A stretch of DNA of 64,000 bases from Brienomyrus brachyistius (Eukaryota > Chordata > Actinopteri > Osteoglossiformes > Mormyridae): assembly GCF_023856365.1 (NCBI RefSeq), contig NC_064540.1, forward strand, positions 14,719,191 to 14,783,190. The letters are read 5' to 3'. A program made the position numbers and the translations under genes. Shown here one piece after another: positions 29,506 through 42,270 of the stretch (its first letter is position 1; the number at the start of each line of letters is the position of its first letter). The notes below the pieces were generated by a model. The model saw only the letters and a list, made by a program, of their open reading frames with translations, made no database searches and had not been told where the DNA came from.

Positions 29506-31610
29506 GTTTCGCCTCTCGAGTCAGAATTTAAAACTCGTTAATTAACTTTATGAGAAAGTGAACGTGGGCTGGAGCGTCAAGGAGAATTTGGAGATTGTCA
29601 GACTCCCCGCCGGCTTGCATTGTGCTGCGGACCTACGACGTGGATGATATTAAAATGCATAAATATTCCCTGCACAGTGGGACTGTAGTTAATGACGAGA
29701 GTGGAAATGTCATCAGAAAAATCTGAGCACCCAGGCAATAAATTCTAGTCTGCCCTTGATTCTTCCTTCTTCCCCATGACTCATAACTTGATGTTAATCT
29801 CTGCTGGCGATGGTAAGGCCGTTGGAGCATGGGCCCTTTAAAATGCCTGTAAATGATATTTCACAGCCAGACCGAAGCCTTCGTCCACCACGCCCGGCCG
29901 TCTTGCCTCGCCCCAAACTGCATGGCGTGCATATAGATATAAACATTTGCAGGCTGGATGCAGTGGGACACACACAGCCTATTCCCCATCCCCGACACCC
30001 TCAAACATCTGTTCGGCTGGAACGCTGAGCCGCAAAGCTGCACTGTGGTGACCTTCCAAGCCCCAGAGTGCAGGTGTGCCGGAAAGCACGTGATATTCTG
30101 GTCATGTGGTTCGCCCCGCCTGAGGAAGGACACTGAGGTCGGCCTCGTAGCTGCTGGGAGGGGTTGAGGTGATCCATACGTGCCTCCATCCCATTGGCTA
30201 ATGGCCCATGGCTTTTACTTAATCACCTCCTCTGTCGATAAACTCTCCCACAAGCATGTGGGCTTCTGCTGACCATAATCCCGTACCTGGTCCAGCGTAT
30301 CGATCGGGAGCTTGAGAATTAATCTGCTGCTGAAAGTGCTTCTGTCTCCATCGAGGTTCTGACCCCCGATCCTGACCTCAGGCCAGAGCATGGCTCCCTG
30401 TAATGGCATCATTTTAATCAGGATGATGCACTCAAATGATCCCACCGCTGATGTCACGGCAAATTCCAACACTCGCGCCAACGAAGAGAGACGCAATTTG
30501 GAATGAGGAAACGGGGACGGCGTCTCAGCCTGCCGTGCCAAGAAAAGCAAGCAGCGGATAAATAAGAAAAGCATTAAATAAGCTGAGAATTGGTAGTGAG
30601 CATATAATGTATATATATATATATATTAGTGACACTGCAAGAATCAGAGAATCGCATAAAGTTAGCATGGCGGATGAACTCCACCATCTGGGACACATTT
30701 GGTCTGCATGTGTAAATTATTACACTCATCAAAAAGGCACTTTCTCTTGGTCTTTAATCTGTAGATGTGGTCGCCCCAACAGAGGCCACGTCACTCAACC
30801 CCAGAACATGCAATGTAAGCAGATGCTCCATCTGCAGGGACCTGACAGGGAAGACCCCCCCCCTGCCCCCCACTCCTCACCGCAAATCGCCGCATTGGAG
30901 CTGGGGAGGTAGGACTCACCCTTTCTGGATCTAGTAGCGGCGACATCGTCACTCTGACCCACTCATGGGGGAGACGGGGCATGCAGTGGCGGGGGGGTGG
31001 GGCAGAGAGCCGGCATTCCGGCAAGGTGCTGTGCCGTTTCTTATCAGAAATGGACACAGTCGTACACGTCGAGCACCGTCAGTGCCATGTCTCCGCGGCG
31101 ATCAAATGGTACCGCGACAGCGAGAATGATAAGAGCGTTATAAGGCGATAGCGACTGGTCTGATCCAGTTTCTAGCCGCCCCACCCCTCAAAAAAGTACT
31201 GGAGGAAAATCAGTTCTCATTATGGTGATGATAGATGTATGGATTGAATAAATGGTTTTAATCTCTTTCCTACAGCAAAATTCTCCTAAGTGCAATACGT
31301 CCTGCATATCTGAGGAAAGTCAATAACCCAGGCAGCTATTAAAATAACCATGTCCTGACTGTTCGTGGGCAGGAGACGCAGATTTTCATAACAAATCAGT
31401 ACAGAGCGTCTACATTTCAGCCAAACCTTATTTTATCCCTTTTCTTGATTTGAGAACAAAGCTTGGATGATCTATTGAAATTAAAAACATCCAACTTTAA
31501 AAAGTGCAGCATTTCAGCTGTTGCAGAGTGACTCATAAACCGCTTTTATTCCAGCCGTTTGTTCTGAGGATGAGCCGGTTGTGGAGTGATGACATCAGTA
31601 ACAAAGCGTG
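29506..31610. other. Non-coding stretch
   Basis: A (TA)n run lies near 30608-30626. Unique-looking AT-rich blocks occur at 29.57-29.80 and 30.2-30.5 kb. No exon or element was recognised. Confidence 0.4.
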
Positions 31611-31616
31611 AATGAG

Positions 31617-31852
31617 GCTTGTCAGTATCCTCCCAAAACGAGTCTCAGTATCCTCCAAACACGAGTCTCAGTATCCTCCCAACACGAGTCTCAGTATCCT
31701 CCAAACACGAGTCTCAGTATCCTCCAAACACGAGTCTCAGTATCCTCCCAACACGAGTCTCAGTATCCTCCAAACACGAGTCTCAGTATCCTCCAAACAC
31801 GAGTCTCAGTATCCTCCAAACACAAGTCTCAGTATCCTCCAAACACGTCTCA
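31617..31852. repeat. 23-bp minisatellite
   Basis: About ten units of GTCTCAGTATCCTCCMAACA plus CGA, period 23 bp (31623 to 31646). All three plus frames stay open across it, giving overlapping Ser/Gln/Tyr-rich frames that are not genes. Confidence 0.95.
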
Positions 31853-31977
31853 CAGAACGGCCCTGCAAACCATGATAACGACTTAAAAACATACACACAG
31901 ATGTTTAAAGAAGAGAAGACAAGAATTAAGTTGTGATGCAAATAGCAATTGGTCTATTGCTCATACAAAATGCCCTC

Positions 31978-32010
<33 letters not shown>

Positions 32011-33009
32011 GATTGCAGATCCACATGGGAACACTTTCTGGCTTTTTTGTAATTTATTAACAATTCCTAGGTTCACCCCATCAAATCCTGAAAATAGGGT
32101 CCGGGTTTCCCGGCAGTATTTTACGAGTTGCAGCTCTTTTTCGGGATATCTTCGTGAAAACTCAAACGAATAACCAGAAACAGGAAAATCTCTGATATCC
32201 CCTGAAAAGCAGGCTACTGCCTCCCTTCTGCAGTAACGCTTTGGCCTGGAGAGATGGGCTTTTGCAGAGCGGGACGGTACGTGCACCACGAGCGGCCTTC
32301 CAAAGGGCTCTCCACCAGCCCTGACCCTTTATTATGCGCAAAAGCTGCACTCCTTCAGACAATGGCAGGATGCGAGTAACTGGAGTGAAGGCAGCTGCAA
32401 TTATTTGCAAATGGAAGTGGTTTAACCTCCAGGAGCGCCCCCCCCTGCTGTAATGGGCACCCTCACCACGTGACAGCAGAAGGAAGATTCCGGCACACAA
32501 GCATGGCTCTGGTCTCAGTCTGCCATCCAGGGGGCCGAATCTCAGCAAAAATGGGTCTCAATCAGAATGATGGCATCAGTAAGTAACGGAGGGGCCGCTG
32601 TAATTAACAAGGGAAACGTTTATCATCTCCTCACAGCTTGCGGCTGTGAGGGTCCACAAATCCCTCAGTGGATGACATAATCGCTTACGAAAGGCAGATG
32701 ATAAACTTTAATTGCCTCCCCCAGCAGCACCACCCCAGCCAATCTCCCATGCACCCCCCCATCCACAGAGATGTAGAGAATCTCTCACCACACCCCCCCC
32801 CCAGCCTGATGACCAACTCTCATAACTCTGCTCAAGACAGGAAGCTCCTGCTGATTCACACAAAGGAAGACAGCTTTGGGGTAAGAGGCTGGAGGTCTGG
32901 GTCCACCTTCAAAGTGAAGTCCTGTTTTTACATGCCAGTTTATGGTGAGATGCAGACAGCATGTGATCTGGCCAGACAAGGCTTTAGGGCCTCAGGCCAC
33001 TTATTTAAA

Positions 33010-33046
<37 letters not shown>

Positions 33047-33479
33047 CTCCTCTCCAAACCAACACCACATTTTTCATGTCGTCCTGTTAAGCTTAGCCTG
33101 AATTTCACATGTTTATATGGTTCATACTGGAGTAAGACACACTACATATGGTTAAATACATTTAAAGCTCAACTGTAAAACTTTATATGGAAGTGCATAA
33201 AGACTTCATTGTAAGGGTGAGTCCTTTATATCTGGATCATAATTCAACCCTAAACTGTGCAATAAATGCATGAATAAGCGGGATTTCACACAATAACAGC
33301 GAGTTCTTAGAATCAGCGAGCGAAATACCACGCTTTGAGCGCAATGCTCAATATCTGCAATATCCAATTATATTATACATACGGCCTGGACAAAATCACC
33401 GCAATCTCACATGAAAAATGAGCCTTAAAGATATTAAATGATAATTACAAGCATTTGGAAAGGTGAGTCATATTCAGCC
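31853..33479. other. Non-coding stretch with two (CA)n runs
   Basis: (CA)n tracts lie at about 31979-32009 and 33011-33043. C runs occur near 32440 and 32795. Nothing else was recognised. Confidence 0.5.
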
Positions 33480-34180
33480 GAGTGCCAATCAGCACTTTGA
33501 AAGAGCGACTTTTTCCAAGGTCACATGATGCCACACAGTTCAAAGGTTCCGTTGAGTCAAAGTATGAATTACAGGCAAATCAGTCACAAAAACTGCAGAA
33601 ATATTATAGAAGTGTCTGTGAGAGCCGGCTCAGGACCCACGACAACAAAGCTTGTGAAGCTGAACTTCACAAAAAAGGGTCTTACAAAAGGGCTGCTGTT
33701 TGGGAATTGCTTGTATCCAACACCAACACATAGCCCGGTATGAGGTGAAATAATATAGTCTGGTGAGTCATCTTTCACCCTTTCCCTATATCCAGACAAT
33801 GAGCCAAAGAAAGGCTTCAGCACATAATGTCTGTCGGCACGGGCGGCCATTTTGTGGGTGCTATTAGGCCTATTGATTGCTCTGCATGGTCATATAAAAG
33901 CCAAGAGATATTAAATCACCCCAAGTGCTAAGTGCACCCTAGGATGCAAAACTGTCCCCACATGAAGCTCCCACGTCCCAAGATAATTATGCCCACAAAC
34001 GCATCATCAAACCAGTGGAGGAGTAGCTCCATAAACACCAGGATGAAGTCCAACGTCTGCCACAACCTCGCCAATCACCAGATCTGCACACCATTACGGC
34101 TTTGAAAAATGGTTCAATATCACCCAGCTCAGGCAGACAGAGGCCACGCCACCCATCACTAGGTCTGTGATGTCAATATA
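33480..34180 (+). mobile_element. Decayed Tc1/mariner-like transposase remnant
   Basis: Near 33980-34110 one frame reads QDNYAHKRIIKPVEE, a stop, then LHKHQDEVQRLPQPRQSPDL. This is the pattern of the C-terminal catalytic part of Tc1/mariner transposases (DN.A, then SPDL). Upstream, 33490-33740 keeps a weakly matching N-terminal-like frame. Stops and frameshifts make it inactive. No terminal repeats were located. Confidence 0.6.
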
Positions 34181-35754
34181 TTTTTAAGTGTTTCAGTTAT
34201 TTTGTCTGCCTCCTGTAAGTTACCTAAATGCACATTATTAAACAACTTGCAAAAATATTTCCATGGGCTATCTGTTAATAATAATCTACACACGTCCTCA
34301 CAGTTTATAAGCTAAGAGAATTCCTTTGTGAATATCAAGGTATTCTAACCATGAATTGACTCAGATGCCATACAAAAAAAACTGAAAAACATTCAGGAGT
34401 GGTGGATGGGTAGTTTTTAACATTAAATGGAGGAGACAGGGTAAGTAAGGATGCCTGCATCCCACATGAACTGAGCAGTTGGATACGGTTCAGGGATCAG
34501 CGCTAAATCGCAGGAGGCCCGGAACACCATTTGGTTTCCCAACATTTCCTCAAACGGAGCCGTCCATCACGAGGAGCCTAATGAAACCAGAGACCCACAG
34601 AAGAACAGCAAAATCCCACAGCACTCATCATCAGGACAGAGGATTTATGAGGACTGCAGCACCAAAAAGCAGTTTTGCTCAGCCTGTATTAGCTTGCATG
34701 TTCTCGGCGAACACAAACTATTTATTATTAATTATAAGGCACAATAAAAATCACAAGATGGAAAGTGAGCCATGGTTAATTGTGTTGGCTGGGGAAGCCA
34801 GAGCTGAACAGAAAATCTTAATGAAAAATAAAAGAACGTAAGTTAAAACAATGTCGTTTTGAATAATATCTAGGACTTTCATCCAGAAAACTCTCCATTT
34901 TATGTGCCTCGTTTTATACTTTTGTGTTGCTAGAGAGAACCAAAGAAACGAAAAGCACACAAGAGCTCCAAGGAAATAATGGCTGGATCGCTGTGCATCA
35001 TGGATGCCAAGTTAGTGGAGGCGAGTTTGGCAGGATGTCCTAGAGAAGGTGGGTGGTGGGGGGATGCTGAGGCGGCGTATGCACCCCACTTCACGCAAAA
35101 GGCAGGGTGCCATCTAGACCAATCTCCCAACCAGCAATGACCCGGTCCCATATTGACTAAAGTGACTCCATGTCTTACGAGAGTTTCTTGAAAGGCATAG
35201 CGGGAGCAGTGTTTCCGTGTGGCTGTGACTGGGTGTGTCTCCACCTGGCCCTTGAACATCAGACCCATTTAGATTTGGAAAAATAATTAAAGGAAGCCTT
35301 GGATTTAGGCCTTCCTCTGAAGCACTCCCTATCCCCCCATCCGCCAACAGGAACCGAGACGGCTAGAGGACAGAGCTCAGGGATGATGTCTTCGGCAGAT
35401 CTGCTGGCCGGCCGGTTAGCCGGAATTCTGTCTGAAATGTGGTCTGGGCCTGTTCCTACATGTCAGCCCCATGGCTGCTGCCAGAGAGCTGATACCTCAG
35501 TGATAAAGTGCAGTCACAGCCCTGTCAGGCGAGCACGCGGCTCTGAGGATACAGCTTTGCCGTTTGACACATCCTCAAGAGAATTTCAACTCCAAAACAA
35601 CCAGTATAAAAAAGCCAACTCTCTTTCCATAAAAAATGAGCCACAAGCATGACTGAATAAGAAATCCAGGAATGAGGGAAGTGAAAGCAAGTTAAAGCTA
35701 AATCCTTTGGCATTTTTATATTACTGACCCAAAAAAATAAATTAAAATAAAAAA

Positions 35755-35870
35755 ATCGACAGAGCTTTGGCATATTGCAGACCCAAATATCGACAGAGCT
35801 TTAGTGTATTGCAGACCTAGAAGATCGACAGAGCTTTGACGTATCGCAGACTTAGAAATCGACAGAGCAA
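35755..35870. repeat. 34-35-bp tandem repeat, three copies and a fraction
   Basis: ATCGACAGAGCTTTGGCATA and relatives recur three times, each ending in TTGCAGACCYA-type sequence. A fourth truncated ATCGACAGAGC follows. Copies differ at several sites. Confidence 0.85.
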
Positions 35871-38800
35871 ATGTGCTTTCACCCTACAATGATCATGGTT
35901 GTTGTGATGGACAACCCATTCTTTAAGGTTGGCTAACAACAGTTTGGTACAAGCTTTTCCAATATTGTGCTATTCTCTCCACCCCTGAGAGGAATCCTCA
36001 AACACTCATAGAGAAACAGACATGAAAATGTATCAAGCTAGTTCCACTCCCCAATTCAAATCCAACAGAGCCCATAGGATCCTCCGGATTCTCACTAACC
36101 AGTCCACACACTTGCAAAAATATTTTAAAAAGAGGCAAGAGAACAGTTCTCCCTGTTCTTGAGGACTGGAGTACATGTCAAGACACTTCCAGTATCTCTG
36201 AGGGTGCATTGCTAGGCCCTCACAGGCATGAAAAGGAGCAAAGCAGAAAATGGCTTCATTTTGTACTTGGAATGCTCCTCTCCTGGAAATGAACAGCACA
36301 GAAAACAAGGCGTCACAAGACTAGCATCCGTCAGCAGTCCTGCTTGGGTCAAATGTTTCATGCACACAAGTCCACTTGAACATCAGGCTCTCTACACCAC
36401 AAATATGTAAACCAGTGTGATTCATGCTTGCGCAAGGAATTCACATGACTGCTCTATCTGCACAGCGCCTCCTCACACCCAGACAACAGCAAGGCCAAAG
36501 ACGGGCAGGACCTCCAGAGTCACATGTGGTTTTGGTGCTAAACGGCGCAATTTGCTGCACTCGTCCCCAACTCTTTGAGCAGTTTTCTGTGCCAGTCCAT
36601 GACTTTGACGGGAATCAGCAATGAAACTTGGCACGATCCCGTCATTCATGTGACAAAACAATACATATAACAGGGGGGGGCGAAGAGGCACCTGCAAGCG
36701 TCCCATCTTCCGTCAACTGCATCATGTTTCAGGTTTGGCAGCTGTTATATGCAGAAAGAGAAAATAAATATGCAATCAAAATAAATAAATCAATAGATCT
36801 TTCTCCCTGCGAGAGCCGTCTTGCCTAGCCCGCATCACAATACATCTCCGAGGTCAGCTGACGCTTCCTCCTCCATGCGGTTTGAGTATGGAGTCCATGG
36901 AGGATTCTGTAGTCTTGTGCCAAGGTTGGAGTTTGACAAAGACCATGAGAGCCAAGGGGGGGGGGGGACTTCATTGCAAATACCATTTATCAGTGCTGAA
37001 ATGACTTGGCAAAACTCCATCCCTCCTTACTCCACCTCCTCCCGTTCTGCCTTCTGCACATCACCCACAGATTCACCGACTGTAAAAGTGTTATTGCAGC
37101 CTGAAAGGACACAGGGGCCCGTGAGAAGGTCAGTCACACATCCCAAAAACAAACGTCTCTCAACACTGGCCCCTTGTCTTTTGCTGGCTTTCCTCGCCGG
37201 AGCTTCAGAGCTGGGATAGCTTTGCGAGTACCGCCACGGTGCAGACCGAGTGGCGCCTTGGCATGCGATGCCCGCGGGAGCCTGTGCTTCCCCCCGCCCC
37301 CCGACGACAGTGCGTGTGCCTGATGCGCTGTGCCAACTGCTGTCATCTGTGCAGGACCCATTATCAGGCCTTGCAGCCTGCATTTGAGGGGAAATGGAAA
37401 CCCGGTCAGGGGGGCGTGGTCTCCATGTGATACTCTCTATTCATTACATAATTCTTTTCATTCTGATGTCATAATTCACAGGCTCTTCCTGCAGCATGGA
37501 AACCGGGAAATATGGAAGTAACTAATTGTGGTGTGACGGCTGCAAGCAGATGCTCTAGTGTAACGGTTATTGAAGCATGGAGGTTTCCAGGGGTACGCCA
37601 CCAATTCGGAGGCCTCCCCTGCCAGATACTGGCAGTGCCAAAGTGACCTGTACACTGAGCCACCCATGAAATCCGCCATAAAACACAGGGCCAGGTCTTG
37701 CTGGCATCCTTTCCACCTGCTAAATGGACCAATACCAAGGGATGGGGAAGGGACAGCAGGCTGTGAGGTGAAAACAGCAGACTGTCACGTCTACGAGCCA
37801 CACCGTGAAGTGCAAGCCATGATGAATATCAGTTAACTAGGACAATTATTGAAATTGTACTTACTTTAAAAACATGATCCTAAATACAAATATTAAAACG
37901 TAAAAGTACAACTGAGCTTCTGTTAATAGACCACATTGGCGTAAAGATATAGAGTATCAAACACAGTGCATGTGTTTAGCCTTGGTCCCAGTTAACCTAC
38001 CGTCACCCTGCGTCCCACATTCAACATGACCATAGACTGGCTGCATTCCCAGTGGGTCTCTCTCGACATGCGAGTCTCTATGACAAAGACCCAATCATAG
38101 AGTGTCACCCATGAAAAAATGTTTCTGAAATAACTTCCGCTAGATGCCCTTTCAATTAGGAAGTATAGAAAGAAGCAGCGTAACAGCTAGTGAGTAACAT
38201 TCTATCTTTTTTTATGAATAATTAAATCAGCAGTGGTGGAAACAGCCTTCCGGTCTGCTGTGAGTACTGTACTCAGCTATTCGAGACATCACTGACTCAC
38301 AAAGCAATTACATTAAATATCTGCGGCTGGAAAGAAGACTGCAAGTGGCCCTTTACTCTGCCACCATAGGGAGATGTACGTCCGCTTAGCTGGGCCAAAG
38401 CCCTTATTAGCAGACGGAACTACTCTGTTCCACAGGTCAATTCCAATTTTGCCAGAAATCAGGCCTTAAAATAACTTTACAAAATGAAATTTCTTTTGAT
38501 AACTGGTTGGAAGCCATCACAAGCCCGTGACCCTAACCGAGACAGCAGACTGGGAGATAGATGACTGGCTGGCATCACTAATAGGCCAACTGGGCTGATC
38601 TGATAACAGATTAACGATCATATTTTAATATTTAATTCAAGCATGCATGCCATATGTTACTATGATATGTATTACCGCACTTTGCAAGTTTATAAGCATA
38701 TTACCTAAATTTTTGTTTAATAAAACATGATTTAAATGTTAGCCAGACACTTTCAAACAGGGCAACTTACGTTAACAAACGAAAGAATGAAATGCCCAGC

Positions 38801-38892
38801 AGAGACTAGGATCCTTCTCATGGGCAGGTACACCAGCAGCCTTTAGGTGCCAAAGCGCAGTCTGCCGGAGCATGAACACCCCTCATGGCCTG

Positions 38893-38936
38893 ACACCGGC
38901 CTGACACCGGCCTGACACCGGCCTGACACGGTACTC
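38893..38936. repeat. 11-bp tandem repeat
   Basis: CTGACACCGGC repeats about four times. Confidence 0.9.
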
Positions 38937-39104
38937 CCACACGTCCCTAATGTCCATACACAAATCTACGGCCTGGGTTCCAAGGTCCCGATCCCATCGA
39001 CACTGCTTCCCTTCAAATGAGATCCACACATACAGTTTCCGGGTAACTGTGAAGGTAATACTGACTGGGTCACTGTAGTAAGTACCACATAATAAGTGTA
39101 AAAA

Positions 39105-39300
39105 AGTGGCTCAGTGGAAAGTGCTCTCGCCTCACCCCTCCTGGAAAGCGGGCGCTTTGAGACCACACCTTCAGCCGTGTGCGTTTGACCTGGGCTTTCT
39201 CCCTGCGTCACAGGCATTTCTGCTCACTGTCCGACCAAGAGCTAAGTGAAGTGGAATACCCAAAATGCCCTGGTGATGGGTGCACAGCGGTCTGGCTAAC
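39105..39300 (+). mobile_element. tRNA-derived SINE
   Basis: An A-box-like TGGCTCAGTGG is at 39107-39117 and a degenerate B box, GCTTTGAGACC, at 39154-39164. The body phrase (TGCGTTTGACCTGGGCTTTC, then TCCCTGCGTC) corresponds to the GTTTGCATGTTCTCCCTGTG phrase of fish SINEs. ATACCCAAAATGCCCTGG matches the later body. The RNA polymerase III promoter is eroded, so the copy is probably silent. Confidence 0.65.
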
Positions 39301-39364
39301 GTGGCGACGGACCAGCAGCTCATTCATTCCATCTCCTACGCAAGACTTTTTATCTCACACTTTA

Positions 39365-39480
39365 TCCACCCATTAATTTTCCGTACCTGCCTGTCCTGTG
39401 CAGGGTCATGGGGGTCTCAGAGACTAAGGGTGCAAGGCAGGGAATAACCCAGGATGGGGCACCACCCCCTTGCAGTATAT
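39365..39480 (-). mobile_element. Retroelement tail, inverted relative to the 54.8-kb copy
   Basis: CCATTAATTTTCCGTACCTG, TGTGCAGGGTCATGGGGGTC and AATAACCCAGGATGGGGCAC are the reverse complement of the 54.78-54.90 kb segment, with moderate divergence. Confidence 0.6.
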
Positions 39481-39524
39481 CACTTTATATGCATAGGTCA
39501 TAAAGGAAAGAAAGGGTTACAAAA

Positions 39525-40139
39525 ATGCAGAACTTTCCAAGGCTTGTGGGAAGTGAGCAACAAAGCGATCTACTAACAGCAACAGGAACTCCCAGCCCCG
39601 TCAGCAGTCTCCCAGCTCCTGTCCCAGGCACCTCCCTCCCGGCCCAGGCACCTCCCTCCCGGCCTAGTCACCTACCTCCTGTCTCAGCTCCTGTCCCAGG
39701 CACCTCCCTCCCGGCCCAGGCACCTCCCTCCCAGCCTAGTCACCTGCCTCCTGTCTCAGCTCCTGTCCCAGGCACCTCCCTCCCGGCCCAGGCACCTCCC
39801 TCCCAGCCTAGTCACCTGCCTCCTGTCTCAGCTCCTGTCCCAGGCACCTCCCTCCCGGCCCAGGCACCACCCTCCCAGCCTAGTCACCTGCCTCCTGTCT
39901 CAGCTCCTGTCCCAGGCACCTCCCTCCCGGCCCAGGCACCTCCCTCCCGGCCCAGGCACCTGCCTCCTGTCTCAGCTCCTGTCTCAGTCACCTCGTCCCC
40001 ATCGCAACTTCCATTATCATCCTACCACATGGCCCCTCCCTGCCATCCCAGACCCCCTCAGCCAGCCCGCCCTGGCCCTGCTGCACCATGCCATAACTCT
40101 GCTCCCATTCCAACCAGAAATCTCAGAGCTGGGGTGTGA
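39525..40139 (+). repeat. 72-bp minisatellite with an open proline-rich frame
   Basis: From about 39610 to 39990 a 72-bp unit repeats about five and a half times. Because 72 is a multiple of three, a 204-residue frame stays open, with the repeated peptide PVPGTSLPAQAPPSQPSHLP. The translation is a consequence of the repeat. No splice context, conserved domain or codon signal supports a gene. Confidence 0.88.
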
Positions 40140-40594
40140 GGTTTAGCCCCGTCTGTCTCAACAGGCTGTGATCCCACACCCATCTGTAGAGGCCGCAATA
40201 ATGTGCTAAAGGCGGTGGTCTGACCTGGCCGTCAGCGGGTCTCACACCCCTGATGAGGTTAGCAGGTCGGACTTAGACCCCAGCTCGGTACCGAAGAGAC
40301 CGGACTCATCTTTTCTGTGGGCCACTGTGACGATGAAGTTGCCCAGGAGTAACCAAACCAGAGTTAAAAATAAAAGCAAAGGCATTCTGTGCAGCTGCGA
40401 GACACGGGGGGGGGGTGGGGGGTGGGGGGTTCGCTTAAATCACAACAGCTGAAATGACAAGCCCCTCCCTGCCCCTTGGTCCCTCTGCAGGGATGTACAT
40501 TCAAGGCAGCTCTGTTTCATCAAAGGGGGGGGGGGGTGGGGGGTAAATCATCTCCCCACTAAGATTGAATTCTGACCATCAAACCCCACTACAT

Positions 40595-40646
<52 letters not shown>

Positions 40647-40647
40647 G

Positions 40648-40715
<68 letters not shown>

Positions 40716-40730
40716 CACGCACACACGGTG
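40595..40730. repeat. (CA)n microsatellite
   Basis: About 130 bp of nearly pure CA with single ATGTG, ACGC and ATGCACGC interruptions. Confidence 0.97.
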
Positions 40731-41735
40731 ACTATGTCGATTTCTGCAGCTGTGTGGAAACTTTACATCCTGACGCTCTGTGCTCAGTGCGCCCACAGCC
40801 TGTAGTGGGGCAGATCTTCACTGCTACACGCCCCTCCTAACCCCCCCTCCCACGGGCGGGCATGGCAGAGACCTACCGGGGGCACGAGATTCAGGTCTGC
40901 AGGGGCACTCGCTTCCCTCTGCCCCATGCGGCGGAGTCCGGAGCGGTGCTCAGAGCAGAGGCATACCAGAGACGGCACCTCCGACAGCGCCTCCGAAAGT
41001 GCCTCTCACAGCTCCTTAAATGGCAAAGCACGTCTCTGTGCGGGTGCAGGAACAGGACAGAGGAGTTCCCTCCTGACAGGTCGTAGGACTCAAGGTGCTG
41101 ACGAGGGGAGGAGGGGAGAGAAGAGCCACGAAGGCTGGGTGTCTGCACGAAGGCGCCGCCTCCTCAGCAAGGAAGCTGCACTGGACGCCGCCAACCCCTT
41201 CCGTCAGAGGGGGCCAGTCACCAGATATCAGCCAATCAGAAGGGAGCAGGCAGGCCAATGGGGAGATATCAGCCAATAAGAAGGAAGTGGGCAGTGTTTT
41301 GGGACCTGAACTTGTAATAAAACGGAAGATTTACGGTTGACTGTCTGGCAAAGACATTCAGGGGAATTAGGTGAATGCAATCTTGGTTTATTGGACACTG
41401 CAGGACTGTACACTGTTAACTGCACACTGGATCCTCACTAAGCATTTTAAGTGCATTTTCTTTTTCAAAAAGCTCATCCTGGGAAGCAGTGGGCAGTAAG
41501 CAGCGTCCCCCTCCCCTCTCCATATCCCATATTACAGTTCTGTTCAGCCAGCCAAGTCATGAAAGGAAAAAAAAGAATTACACTGTAATATTACATGGGG
41601 ACATGGGACAGAATATAACCCATCACAGGAATATTACAACAGCTTTTTATAACCTGGGTTAAAGTAGCATGGATATTGCATACACCTTAAATCGACCACC
41701 TCTGAAAGACTGACATTTGCCATAAACAAATACAG

Positions 41736-42270
41736 GTCTGGGCAGTGTGTGGACAGCACAGGGACCTCATGGTGGGTCTGGGCAGTGTGTGGACAGCACA
41801 GGGACCTGGCAGGTCTGGGCAGTGTGTGGACAACACAGGGACCTCATGGTGGGTCTGGGCAGTGTGTGGACGGCACAGGGACCTGGCAGGTCTGAGCAGT
41901 TTGTGAACAGCACAGGGACCTGGCAGGTCTGGGCAGTGTGTGGACAACACAGGGACCTCATGATGGGTCTGGGCAGTGTGTGGACAGCACAGGGACCTCA
42001 TGGTGGGTCTGAGCAGTTTGTGAACAGCACAGGGACCTGGCAGGTCTGGGCAGTGTGTGGACAACACAGGGACCTCATGGTGGGTCTGGGCAGTGTGTGG
42101 ATGGCACAGGGACCTGGCAGGTCTGAGCAGTTTGTGAACAGCACAGGGACCTCATGGTGGGTCTGGGCAGTGTGTGGACGGCACAGGGACCTGGCAGGTC
42201 TGAGCAGTTTGTGAACAGCACAGGGACCTGGCAGGTCTGGGCAGTGTGTGGACGGCACAGGGACCTCATG
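41736..42270. repeat. Alternating 37/40-bp minisatellite
   Basis: Units begin GTCTGGGCAGTGTGTGGACA (or GTCTGAGCAGTTTGTGAACA), continue GCACAGGGACCT, and end in either CATGGTGG (40 bp) or GGCAG (37 bp). About fourteen units are mixed in a non-periodic order. Both strands stay open in places, with no gene support. Confidence 0.93.

Larger units (their letters stand above)
34181..39100. other. Non-coding stretch
   Basis: The stretch holds a 34-35-bp tandem repeat (35755-35870), an 11-bp repeat (38893-38936) and a G run near 36957-36967. Short open frames show no family likeness. Confidence 0.45.

Noticed and set aside
39105..39175. A functional tRNA gene
   Set aside because: The A and B boxes are degenerate, a cloverleaf does not close, and a SINE body follows directly.
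39525..40139. A 204-residue proline-rich open frame
   Set aside because: It exists because a 72-bp tandem repeat keeps the frame. No domain, splice context or non-repetitive coding part supports it.
40565..40840. His/Thr-rich and Val/Cys-rich open frames over CA repeats (also 18.4, 28.5, 42.6 and 46.6 kb)
   Set aside because: Pure artefacts of CA and TG dinucleotide runs.
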